Source: Candidatus Zhuqueibacterota bacterium (GTDB taxonomy: Bacteria > Zhuqueibacterota > Zhuqueibacteria > Zhuqueibacterales > Zhuqueibacteraceae). From it: a DNA stretch of 44,371 nt. The notes under the pieces were generated by a model. The model worked only from the letters and a program-made list of their open reading frames with translations, was not told the DNA's origin and ran no database searches. A program made the translations under genes and the position numbers. Positions within the stretch are counted from its first letter, which is position 1, and each line of letters starts with the position of its first letter. Positions 31,680-39,352 of the stretch are shown here, piece by piece. The stretch lies in the NCBI GenBank assembly GCA_003576975.1, contig QEVD01000004.1:1-44371 (forward strand), given 5' to 3'.

Positions 31680-33827
31680 ATGGCTATTAAACTCTCCAAC
31701 ATACTACTGGACGAACTGATCGCCTCCGGGCTCAAGCGTAACCTCACCATCTTCGCTGGCGCCGGGATTTCGGCGGCTCCGCCGACTAACCTACCGTTGG
31801 CCAGGGGGATGACTCACGCTATCGTGGGTGGCCTTTGCGGTCAGCGCACAGGCAAAGAGAATAATTCATTTTGGATGGCCGTTGACCGTTTGCGCCCCGA
31901 GCGGCTGCTCTCCATCCTCCACGAAGTGATGGGAGAAGAGGCCTTCACGCCTCTACGGCTACTTGGGGGCGCCGAACCAAACCGCAACCATCGCATGCTT
32001 GCCTCGTTGGCGGCCGCAGATTGCCTTGCTGCCATCATTACCACCAATTTCGACACAGCCATCGAGCAGGCCCTAACACAAGCCCGCATACCCTTTGCGC
32101 TGCTGGTGCTCGAGACAGAGTTCTCCGCGTGGGGCGGGCAGCCCTCGCCACTGCCGCTTCTCAAGTTACACGGCGCTCTTCCCTTTGCCCGTCACGGTGG
32201 CGGTCCCTTGGATGCGATGATGGAGCAGGTAGGTCGCCCGCTACCCAGAGCTAAGGCCGAGGCGCTGGTGCGACTCATCCAGACGACCGACCTGGTGGTC
32301 GTGGGCTACAGTGGGCGCGACGACTTCGACATCTACCCATTGCTCTACGAGACCAAGAGTGACCATGACTGCATCTGGATCGCGCACCCGGTGGCAAAAC
32401 CACCGGTGCGCCGCCGAGTATCTGGTGATGAGGCCGCCCATCTCAATTACGACGACTTCCTGGCTCTTTTCGCGGAATCTGTGGTGGCTGATCCTGTGGA
32501 GCGCCTGGTGGCTGCCCAGCCGCATCGTGTGCATCGCGTCGTGATGGATGCCGGAAAAATGCTCGATGAGCTGTGCTGGCAACTGTCTTACGAAACCTTC
32601 CCGGCGGCCGAAGAGGAACAGAAGCCAACGCTGTGGGAAAAGAAGGTCACAGCATGGGCAGAGCGGTTCCGAGGAACTGAGGTGCCGGCTCGGCTGGCCG
32701 AACGGATCAAGGCTGAAGGCGCAGCAGCCGCCACCAGAGAGTCGGTGATCTCAAGCGCCGCAAGCGCACCGAAAAGTATCGCGGAGTTGGAGGCAACCTT
32801 GCGCCAACAGATTGATCGTGGTGATGTGGTAAATCAGAGCGGTACGCTGCTTGCCCTCGCAAACGCATATGACTTGGCTGGGCAACCCGCTGCTGCTGTG
32901 GACCACTGGGTCGCGTGCTTGGCGATACTTTCCAAGACCCACCAGCTTGGCAAAGTACGGATGCGCACGGTTGTGGATACGCCGCAAGAGTTCACGCAGC
33001 CGATGGCGCGTGAGGCAATGGGACGCTTACTCGGGCATCTCGCCAGCAAGACCGGCTGGCCGCTCGCCAAACCAGCGCTCGCCACGCTCGAACGGCACCT
33101 GGAGGCGACCGACATCCGGCGTTACCTGCGCTCCCACATCTTCTCAGCTCTTCAATCGATCGATGCAGCCGAAATTGACGATGCGACGTGCGAGTGGCTT
33201 GGTTGGGTGATCGAGACACTGTCGGTCATCGATGAACCCGTCGCGATACCAGCCGGCATTGACCCAGAGAATCCAGAGCACCACGGTGAACTGAGAGAGC
33301 TAATGGCCGAGCACACGCTGAAAGTAGGCCGGCCGATTTGGCAGCGGCTGATTGCTCTGCTCGAAATTGTCGATAGTGCGCGGCCAAGCCTGGTACTTGA
33401 TTTCGTCACACGATGGGGCACTGGACCGCACCTTGACGAGCCGCTGCTCCCCTGGTTCACGGCGCTATGGTTGGGGCTTGGTGAGATTGAGCTAGAGGAA
33501 CGTCTGGATCGCTTGGAGTCGCTGGCCACCCACTCCAACCTCGGCGTCCAGGAGGCCGCGGCCTACTCTCTGCGAGTACTATCTCACCGGCATGCGGGTG
33601 CCGTGCTCATGCGGCTTACGCGTCTAGCAGCCCATGATGACGAGTGCGTGCGTGGAAACGTGGCGCTGGCACTCGCGGAGATGGCAAAGACCCGCCGGCG
33701 CGAGTCGCTCGCGCTGCTGAAGGTGCTGCGCCGCGACCGCAGCAGGCGCGTGCGCTCGCTCGCAGCAGAGGGCCAGCGGAGGATTCGTGGGCCACTCTGG
33801 AGGCGACTGCTCGGTTTGAATCGCTAG
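31680..33827 (+). CDS. SIR2-like domain protein with C-terminal HEAT-like repeats, candidate defence NADase
   Basis: 715 residues from ATG at 31680; the longer frame adds 22 residues without family likeness. Residues 20-260 are a SIR2-like domain: LTIFAGAGISAAP (22-34, NAD-binding loop), IITTNFDTAIEQAL (119-132), LLKLHGAL (160-167, with the catalytic-type His) and LVVVGYSGRDDFDIYPLL. Zinc-ribbon cysteines of true deacetylases are absent, as in SIR2-like NADases of phage defence. A helical linker follows (330-420), then an all-helical region ending in HEAT-like repeats (LGVQEAAAYSLRVLSHRH, ECVRGNVALALAEMAKTRRR, SRRVRSLAAEGQRRIRG). SIR2 plus helical repeats fits a sense-and-deplete abortive-infection protein, but a stand-alone role is inferred. 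The gene is clearly more GC-rich than its neighbours, so recent acquisition is likely. Confidence 0.78.
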   Translation: MAIKLSNILLDELIASGLKRNLTIFAGAGISAAPPTNLPLARGMTHAIVGGLCGQRTGKENNSFWMAVDRLRPERLLSILHEVMGEEAFTPLRLLGGAEPNRNHRMLASLAAADCLAAIITTNFDTAIEQALTQARIPFALLVLETEFSAWGGQPSPLPLLKLHGALPFARHGGGPLDAMMEQVGRPLPRAKAEALVRLIQTTDLVVVGYSGRDDFDIYPLLYETKSDHDCIWIAHPVAKPPVRRRVSGDEAAHLNYDDFLALFAESVVADPVERLVAAQPHRVHRVVMDAGKMLDELCWQLSYETFPAAEEEQKPTLWEKKVTAWAERFRGTEVPARLAERIKAEGAAAATRESVISSAASAPKSIAELEATLRQQIDRGDVVNQSGTLLALANAYDLAGQPAAAVDHWVACLAILSKTHQLGKVRMRTVVDTPQEFTQPMAREAMGRLLGHLASKTGWPLAKPALATLERHLEATDIRRYLRSHIFSALQSIDAAEIDDATCEWLGWVIETLSVIDEPVAIPAGIDPENPEHHGELRELMAEHTLKVGRPIWQRLIALLEIVDSARPSLVLDFVTRWGTGPHLDEPLLPWFTALWLGLGEIELEERLDRLESLATHSNLGVQEAAAYSLRVLSHRHAGAVLMRLTRLAAHDDECVRGNVALALAEMAKTRRRESLALLKVLRRDRSRRVRSLAAEGQRRIRGPLWRRLLGLNR

Positions 33828-34054
33828 GCTCGTGGCTTGCGATGCCGGCAAGAATGCAAAGTATTTGCCGGAGTCATCTATGAGACAGGCAAGACTGGTT
33901 GCAGTTCCAGTGAACCAGCCGGGCTGCTCGAACCAGGCCAGCCTTCTGAAACGCATGACGGGAACTGTCGTGTGCGGTACCGAGAGAGGTCGGCGCGTAT
34001 GCTCCGCGATCTACCCGGTATTGTGTAGCATGCTCGCTATATACCATTCAACCA

Positions 34055-34948
34055 ATGAGGAACAACCATGAAACGAGCAACCGTAGAATCATTCTCAGTT
34101 TTCTCGGAAGCAATGCTCTTGCTCATCCCGGATCAGGCATCGTTGTGGATAAGCAAGGAAACGTCTACTTCGTTGACACCGGCTCCGGCGTCTGGAAACT
34201 CACTCAGGAAGGTACACTGATGCGACTTTCGGGCCCCGCGTATCACTGGATGGCGATCGACCTCGACGGTCGATTGAAAAATGTGAGACTACCATACTTC
34301 TCCTCCGGTGGCGCAACCGTCGCACGCGTTGGTGCCAACCCAAACATCCTCCTCTCCAGCGACTTCCCTATCGCAGTCGGACGTGAAGGCGCCCTCTTCT
34401 ACCCGTGGATTCGCGATGGTAACCGCTTGCAGGTCTTCCGCCTCGACACCTCCGGAACCACAACCGTGTTCGCAACACTGCCACCGACCACAGAGAACAA
34501 ACCGCCACGGTGGGTGAATGGCGCAGTGGTGGGACCGGATGGATCATTCTACTATACGGAAGACGGTGCAGTCAGAAAAATCAGCTTGCGAGGGGAAATA
34601 ACAACCTTTGCCTCTAACCTGCCGGTGTCTGGATGTGATTCGGTTCCCGGGATCGGACCGGAGTTCGGGCCATACCTCCGCGGCATCGACGTTGATTCGC
34701 AGGGATCAGTCTATGTTGCCGCTACTGGTTGCGGCACCGTCCTGAAGATCACGACTGACAAAAAAGTGACAACCGTGCTGCGGTGTTCAAGACCGTGGTC
34801 GCCAACAGGAGTTGCCGTATCCGGTGAGCATCTCTATGTGCTTGAGTACCTCCATACTGTGGGTGACGACCGCAGAGAGTGGGTGCCGAGGGTAAGAAAA
34901 GTGACATCCGATGGCCGGATCATCACGGTTGCAGCAATCGACCGCTGA
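34055..34948 (+). CDS. NHL-type beta-propeller protein
   Basis: 297 residues. Repeated blade units are visible: HPGSGIVVDKQGNVYFVDTG, GREGALFYPWIRDGNRLQVF, AVVGPDGSFYYTEDGAVRKI, GIDVDSQGSVYVAATGCGTV and GVAVSGEHLYVLEYL, the NHL/SMP-30-like pattern with a final VRKVTSDGRIITVA. The N-terminus is short and lacks a clean signal peptide; most relatives have one before AHPGSG, so the start may be damaged or lie in another frame (an ATG at 34069 opens a different frame with hydrophobic residues). No substrate can be assigned. It follows the SIR2 gene by 227 nt. Confidence 0.6.
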   Translation: MRNNHETSNRRIILSFLGSNALAHPGSGIVVDKQGNVYFVDTGSGVWKLTQEGTLMRLSGPAYHWMAIDLDGRLKNVRLPYFSSGGATVARVGANPNILLSSDFPIAVGREGALFYPWIRDGNRLQVFRLDTSGTTTVFATLPPTTENKPPRWVNGAVVGPDGSFYYTEDGAVRKISLRGEITTFASNLPVSGCDSVPGIGPEFGPYLRGIDVDSQGSVYVAATGCGTVLKITTDKKVTTVLRCSRPWSPTGVAVSGEHLYVLEYLHTVGDDRREWVPRVRKVTSDGRIITVAAIDR

Positions 34949-35063
34949 TTGCGGAAGACACCGGCGATAGTTTCGGAGACTTCGCTTTGTTTGCGATCCG
35001 ATGGAGCTATTGATAACGCGCTCCGTGATGTCGCACTTCATGCGAAGAGGCAGAGGCACAATC

Positions 35064-35237
35064 CTGAGCGGGTCAGGGCGGGCTTCTCTCCCGCCCCTCC
35101 ACACATCGCCATGTATGTGGGTCGCCATTGGATACTATCTTCCAGGGTGCGTCGACATGCTGATCCCAACTTGCATCGCATATACGCGCGTTGATTGCCG
35201 CCACCCATTCCTGCTCATGCCGAGGGGCGTTTTCATT
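35064..35237 (-). mobile_element. Remnant 3' end of a second group II intron
   Basis: On the minus strand, KMKTPLGMSRNGWRQSTRVY-AMQVGIS is encoded at 35160-35237; it matches the C-terminus of the RT at 19508 (ISLGMSSKGWWKLSRTYATQLGIY). It is followed by a domain V/VI-like end whose hairpin GGGGCGGG-AGAGAA-CCCGCCC and tail GACCCGCT match 19312-19350 nearly base for base. The rest of the intron is absent. It has the same orientation as the intact copy about 16 kb to the left. Confidence 0.72.
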
Positions 35238-35348
35238 TTGTCGCTGTGGAATCACTCTGGTTGCCTATCTCCGTATCACAAATGCGATATTTCCATTGTG
35301 AATAGAGAAGCGAGGCAGTATATTGCCATGAATACGGAGTGACTGTGA

Positions 35349-35711
35349 CCTCTGTGCCGGTATTACAGTCCCTATATTCACGGTATCATCTACACCTGGA
35401 TTAATCCAAAGGAACCCAACATTCCTGTCGATCAGAAAAGAGTCATTGAACTGGCGTTAGCAAGCCTCGAAGAGGAGAGAAAACGCATTGATGATGAGAT
35501 TGCTCAACTCCGTTCCCAGCTTCGAAGAAGGCCCTCCACGAGCAAGGGCAAGGCGAGTGCGGGGAAGGCTCGCAAAAGCAAAGCCGCTCAAGGCCGGACA
35601 GCCAAGCAGACGGTGAAAACCTCTGCTGCCATGAAAAAGCTGTGGGCAAAGGCGCGCAAGGCGGGATTCTCGAATCTCAAAGACTACAAAGCCAGCTTGG
35701 GCAAGGCATAA
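35349..35711 (+). pseudogene. 5'-truncated gene for a small basic coiled-coil protein
   Basis: An open frame without a usual start codon: YYSPYIHGIIYTWINPKEPN, then KRVIELALASLEEERKRIDD-EIAQLRSQLRR (coiled coil), then a Lys/Ala-rich basic tail (KGKASAGKARKSKAAQGR) and AAMKKLWAKARKAGFSNLKD before TAA at 35709-35711. The combination of coiled coil and basic tail resembles small nucleoid-associated or H1-like proteins. An upstream stop TGA at 35346 and no ATG before the tail suggest the 5' end was lost, probably where the intron remnant joins; a non-standard start near IPVDQ is the alternative. It ends 33 nt before a strong terminator. Confidence 0.5.
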
Positions 35712-35744
35712 GCCGCAGGCTTCAGTCGTAATTCAGAGTAAATG

Positions 35745-35782
35745 AAAGATGCCACTCCGTTTAACATTGGAGTGGCATCTTT
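35745..35782. terminator. Bidirectional rho-independent terminator
   Basis: AAAGATGCCACTCC (35745-35758), ten-base loop, GGAGTGGCATCTTT (35769-35782), a perfect 14-bp stem with T-rich flanks on both strands. It separates the convergent frames ending at 35711 (+) and 35818 (-). Confidence 0.85.
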
Positions 35783-35817
35783 GTTTATGGACACTCGCAT
35801 TTCGACAAATCCTACCT

Positions 35818-36588
35818 TTAAGGGCTTCCGATTTTTCGGATCAGGTGTCCGCTCTGAGTCAGGGGCACAACTTCTTCATCAAGTGCTTGACGAAAAGTTT
35901 GAAGACGGCTCATCTGCAGCAGTGCACGAGGGTTGATTGCCTCCAGAGTGAATGGAAACAAGGAAGGGAACCGCACCGCATCAGCCAGTGGCATGGAATT
36001 GACCCTGGTCGAGAGTAGAACGGCCTCAATGAGCCACAGCACCAGTTTCTCGCTTCTGATGGCATATCCTGAGGCGGCCTGATAGACGCCCTTTTCGTCG
36101 CTGTCGCGCAAAACACCCCAGTCCACAAAACAGCGGAGCACACGTTGCGCGGCCCACTGAACTGTTTCGCGTTCGCCGTATTGTTCACGCAACCGCCTGA
36201 GAATTTGAGCGGCCGTGAAATTGTTTTGCAATCGGATTAACCGCCCGACCGTCTCCGCCACTGATCCAAAAAATGGATACACAGCCATCACCATGCCCCA
36301 ATGCACAGCCAGGTGATCTGCGGCCGGCATGCTCTGCAAAAATGCCAAACCGTCGTTGCGAAATGGCTCCAGCCATCTTGGACCCGCGACCCACGTTCTC
36401 AAGCGAATGGTTGTCGCCTTCTCGCGATTTCCTCTGGGCGAACTCCCTGCTGCTGAAAGTTGCTCCTTCAGCAGAGTCTGAAGCTGTGCTTGAATTGCTT
36501 CCCTGGTTTCACCCTGCAAGACGGCCTGCGCGGTGAACTCCAACCATTCCAAACGAATGCGCTGACTGAAACTTGAGCGCAAGTTCAA
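35818..36588 (-). CDS. Unrecognised helical protein, start fused to a transposase remnant
   Basis: About 256 residues. The core reads RLRTWVAGPRWLEPFRNDGL, LAVHWGMVMAVYPFFGSVAE, LQNNFTAAQILRRLREQYGE and QWAAQRVLRCFVDWGVLRDS: all helical, with a possible winged-helix region near the end of this block. I have an impression of similar proteins being linked with helicase-ATPase defence gene sets but cannot name the family. The only start is TTG at 36588, which lies in the transposase-like sequence (TTG AAC TTG CGC in one frame, GTT GAA CTT GCG in the other), so the native start was probably lost. From FSQRIRLEWLEFT onwards the sequence looks native. Whether it is still expressed is doubtful. Confidence 0.5.
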   Translation of the reverse strand: MNLRSSFSQRIRLEWLEFTAQAVLQGETREAIQAQLQTLLKEQLSAAGSSPRGNREKATTIRLRTWVAGPRWLEPFRNDGLAFLQSMPAADHLAVHWGMVMAVYPFFGSVAETVGRLIRLQNNFTAAQILRRLREQYGERETVQWAAQRVLRCFVDWGVLRDSDEKGVYQAASGYAIRSEKLVLWLIEAVLLSTRVNSMPLADAVRFPSLFPFTLEAINPRALLQMSRLQTFRQALDEEVVPLTQSGHLIRKIGSP

Positions 36589-37464
36589 CCGCTTGTTTCG
36601 CCGAAGCGCAGTCTTTGAAAGAACACAACAACCAGCAGTAGCCGCCCTCGCGGCCGTTCATCACCACCAACCACAACGATTCGCCATTCCTATCCAACGA
36701 CACCTGCACCGCGCCACAATCATAAGTCCGTTTGCGCACTTTGTTCTTATGAATGTGTTCCACCGTATGCGTCCATTTCAAGTGGGTTTTGCGTGTGAGA
36801 AAATCAAACCCGCGTTTTTGGCCTTGATGAAACAGATGGCGCTCACCCGTTTGGCGCACAATGAATTGGCGCCTCACAGCCGGATGCGCGGCGAGCAACA
36901 CCCTGCAATCACCGCCGCGATCATGGATGCAAATCGCCTCTTTCGCGCACGCAGGCACCACGGCGTTGTCCGCGTTTAAAATCCTTTCATTGTCACTGGT
37001 GACTTCGGCCTCGTGGCTGGACAACTCCGAGTAGATCGGCAGCACGGTCTTGGCATCATCATCAACCACAGTGACATTGCACAACCAATAACCCATACCC
37101 AGCTCTTTGGTGCTACCATCATAAACTTTTCCATCTGCTCGGCGTAGCCCTTGCATAAATCGGAGAGATCAAAGATGACGAAGCGGCACTTGCGCAAGAA
37201 CGTAACTTGCGTATCGAGGTGGGCTTGTGAAATCTGCTGCCACAGCTCGACTTTATCCAAATGCTTGCCCAAACGTCCGGCAGTTTTCTTCAGGGCACTC
37301 TTTTCTTGCAAGCGGAGTGCGATACTGTTGCGCTACACGCTGCCGCTTTTCAAAATGCCGAACATCATTTCATGAATAAACTTGTGGAGCGGGCGCGTAA
37401 AATCGCTGGCAAAACTGTCGCAGAATTGATGGAGCTTGGCTTGAATCGGCTGTGTGAATTCCAC
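36570..37464 (-). pseudogene. Degraded DDE transposase (stop codon, frameshift, missing C-terminus)
   Basis: Starting at GTG 37464: EFTQPIQAKLHQFCDSFASD, RPLHKFIHEMMFGILKSGSV, then an in-frame TAG at 37333-37335, then SIALRLQEKSALKKTAGRLG and FVIFDLSDLCKGYAEQMEK. A one-base loss in an A run near 37130 shifts the frame to VYDGSTKELGMGYWLCNVTV, AICIHDRGGDCRVLLAA and VVMNGREGGYCWLLCS. The DLSD, GYW and IHDRGGD segments are those of an IS4-like DDE transposase. The end after QAVELAL, where the final catalytic Glu block should be, is replaced by the neighbouring gene. No terminal repeats could be found. Confidence 0.72.
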
Positions 37465-37984
37465 GAATCACACGATCGGCTTCCTTCGCCTTTGAGGTTC
37501 ACAACGAAGATAAGCACGAAACCATGATTTCCCTCACGAAATTTTCAAAAATTCGCCGCGTGCAACACGCTGACTTTCTTCCTACCACCATCGACAGTGG
37601 TGAAACTTTCGGGGATCATTCAGGAAAGATCTGTTTCGGTTCACGCACGAGTTTTTGAACTCATAACGATTCCTACAACGAGAGAAGTGTATTTTATGGA
37701 GGCTGGATTTTTCCCCTCAGCGATCTTTCCAGTACTATCGTTCGTGGTTCCGGCGCTACCAACTCATGAAGCGTGGAACCGCCGCCTCAACTGTGACCAT
37801 GAAGTAATGGCGTATCTGTTCAGGCTGATTCTCAGCCGCTTTGCATCACGGTGGGCGAAGTGAATTCATTTGCCGTTGTGGCTTGTCAAGCACAAGATTC
37901 GTACTGCGCCAAGGCAGTCAAGCCGTTTGTTTCCAAAAAATTTTGTGATGATCAACAACACACTCGTTGCTTTCCGGCAAGAGT
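37465..37984. other. Gene-free stretch
   Basis: I see no supported gene, RNA or repeat here. Short frames on both strands have no ribosome site or family likeness. An anti-sigma factor gene, often found after an ECF sigma gene, is not present. Confidence 0.4.
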
Positions 37985-38641
37985 TCACCGAGAGGAAACG
38001 GACTCCAACCAGTTAAGCTCAAGGCTTCGTCGAAGCAAGGCGCGGGCACGATGAAGCATGACCCAAAGGTTATTCGGGGATATGGCTAGTATATCACAAA
38101 TTTCTTCACTACTACAGCCGTCGATTTCACGGAGGGTAAACGCCTCGGCGAGGCGCGGTGGGAGTTGTTCTAAACAGCGTTTAAAAATGTTCATAAAATC
38201 CTGTTGTTCGACCAACTGACTTGGGTCATTCGTCCATTCCTTGGGCGCTCCTTCCTTGGCCCAATGACCGGCCCAATCTCCCGATTCGAGAAAGGAATCC
38301 TCTTCGGTACTCTCGAAATTCGCCACAGGCCGCTCGCGACCAGCGCGGCGAAAATGATCAACGATTTTGTGTTTTAGTATGCCCACCAACCAAGTCTTCT
38401 CGGAGGATTGCCCCGCAAAGTTACGATACGCTTTGAGCGCTGCAAGAAAGGTTTCTTGTACAATCTCTTCGGCAAGCTCGCGATCACGTAGCCGCAAGAT
38501 CGCATAACTGTACAAATAGTCGCCGTATTCATCGACCCAAGTTTCAGGACCTGCCGCCGAAACTTGGCTGTTTTCCGGCCGTGGCTTCGACGCGACGACC
38601 GGCCCAGCGTATGGCATCGTTAGACTAGACAAGGCGCACAT
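37985..38641 (-). CDS. ECF-type RNA polymerase sigma factor
   Basis: 218 residues. Region 2 is WVDEYGDYLYSYAILRLRDR then ELAEEIVQETFLAALKAYRN (35-73), followed by KTWLVGILKHKIVDHFRRAG, the region 2.3-2.4 helix. A charged linker follows, and region 4 is CLEQLPPRLAEAFTLREIDG, then SSEEICDILAISPNNLWVML and HRARALLRRSLELNWL, the -35 binding helix-turn-helix. Group of ECF factors with the HRAR...CLE-like end that normally pairs with a short zinc-finger anti-sigma gene; that gene is missing here. Start ATG 38641 has AAGAAAG upstream; ATG 38617 is an alternative. Confidence 0.88.
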   Translation of the reverse strand: MCALSSLTMPYAGPVVASKPRPENSQVSAAGPETWVDEYGDYLYSYAILRLRDRELAEEIVQETFLAALKAYRNFAGQSSEKTWLVGILKHKIVDHFRRAGRERPVANFESTEEDSFLESGDWAGHWAKEGAPKEWTNDPSQLVEQQDFMNIFKRCLEQLPPRLAEAFTLREIDGCSSEEICDILAISPNNLWVMLHRARALLRRSLELNWLESVSSR

Positions 38642-38700
38642 TTCTTTCTTAAAAGTTTCGAACCTTGGGACGATAGACTGAAACGCAAAAACCGTCCGCC

Positions 38701-38988
38701 TTATTCCAACACTTTTCTCGAAAGACCCGCGGAATGCAGCATATTACGAACATCCATGCTTGGATTCATAACCAGGATGCCGTTAGAAAGATGCTTTACA
38801 AGAATTCCCATGGCGTTGACGCTCATATTCCAGACTTGACTAAAGTCCAACAAGATATCCCGATTCGCATTCTGCTGCAACGTTTCGAGTTGCTCCGTCC
38901 AGAGTTGCAGATTCTCGTCGGTGATTTTTCCTTCAATCTTGTAAATGTCGACCAAGCCGTTTTCAAAAATTCTCGTCATTTTAAACAT
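38701..38988 (-). CDS. STAS-like (anti-sigma antagonist type) protein
   Basis: 95 residues from ATG at 38988. Pattern: VDIYKIEGKITDENLQLWTE, then ILLDFSQVWNMSVNAMGILV and a final NMLHSAGLSR. The LDFS-x-V-x5-A-x-GIL block is the STAS core, although the usual phosphorylated serine position is held by N-A-M-G here (SVNAMG; the S may serve). Such proteins release sigma factors by binding anti-sigma kinases, or act as simple partner-switch modules. It lies between the ECF sigma gene (60 nt on) and the large kinase-sigma54 regulator, so the three may form a signalling group. A longer frame to 39042 lacks a better ribosome site. Confidence 0.6.
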   Translation of the reverse strand: MFKMTRIFENGLVDIYKIEGKITDENLQLWTEQLETLQQNANRDILLDFSQVWNMSVNAMGILVKHLSNGILVMNPSMDVRNMLHSAGLSRKVLE

Positions 38989-39073
38989 GATTGCTCGCAG
39001 TGAAGTGTCGTTCCGAATGTCAATCACGGCGCCGTTTTGCAAACCTCATCACCAATTCTGGCTCAAGCATTGA

Positions 39074-39087
39074 CCAAAACTATGCCA
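39074..39087 (-). promoter_or_regulatory. Possible sigma54-like promoter upstream of the STAS gene
   Basis: The minus strand reads TGGCATAGTTTTGG. The sigma54 pattern is TGGCAC-N4-TTGC; spacing is exact and 8 of 10 fixed bases match, but the -12 C is a G, which usually matters. It is 86 nt before the STAS start and next to a sigma54-activator gene. Confidence 0.3.
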
Positions 39088-39183
39088 CCTCTGAAGAACA
39101 ATTATTAAGCCAACTAAGCGATTATATTTGTTTCTCTTAAATCACTTGACGCTGATTGGATTCATACAAGATTTTCGCGCGAA

Positions 39184-39219
39184 GTGTCAAAATAATGACT
39201 AGTGTCATTATTTTGACAC
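39184..39219. promoter_or_regulatory. Perfect 16-bp inverted repeat of two GTCA-N6-TGAC units (operator-like)
   Basis: GTGTCAAAATAATGAC (39184-39199), spacer TAGT, GTCATTATTTTGAC plus AC (39204-39219). Each arm contains its own GTCA-N6-TGAC half-palindrome, so the site offers four equally spaced half-sites. It is AT-rich with no T-run after it, so an operator for a dimeric regulator is more likely than a terminator. It lies in the 364-nt gap between the large regulator's stop and the STAS start; the rest of the gap holds no gene I can support. Confidence 0.6.
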
Positions 39220-39352
39220 CAATGGTTCGATGGTTGAGCTTGGAAGTAAAATCGAACAGAAAGACAAGCTACCGCAGAATTGAGGAGGTTCGGGTGAGGA
39301 TCGAGAAGATAGAAAAGTTTGTGAGCGTGCGGCAGAGTATTGCCAAAGGTCA

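Noticed and set aside
37597-37863. 88-codon plus-strand frame
   Set aside because: No family likeness and no ribosome site, and it lies in a decayed transposon border.
39184-39219. The palindrome as a rho-independent terminator
   Set aside because: The stem is AT-rich and no T-run follows on either strand.
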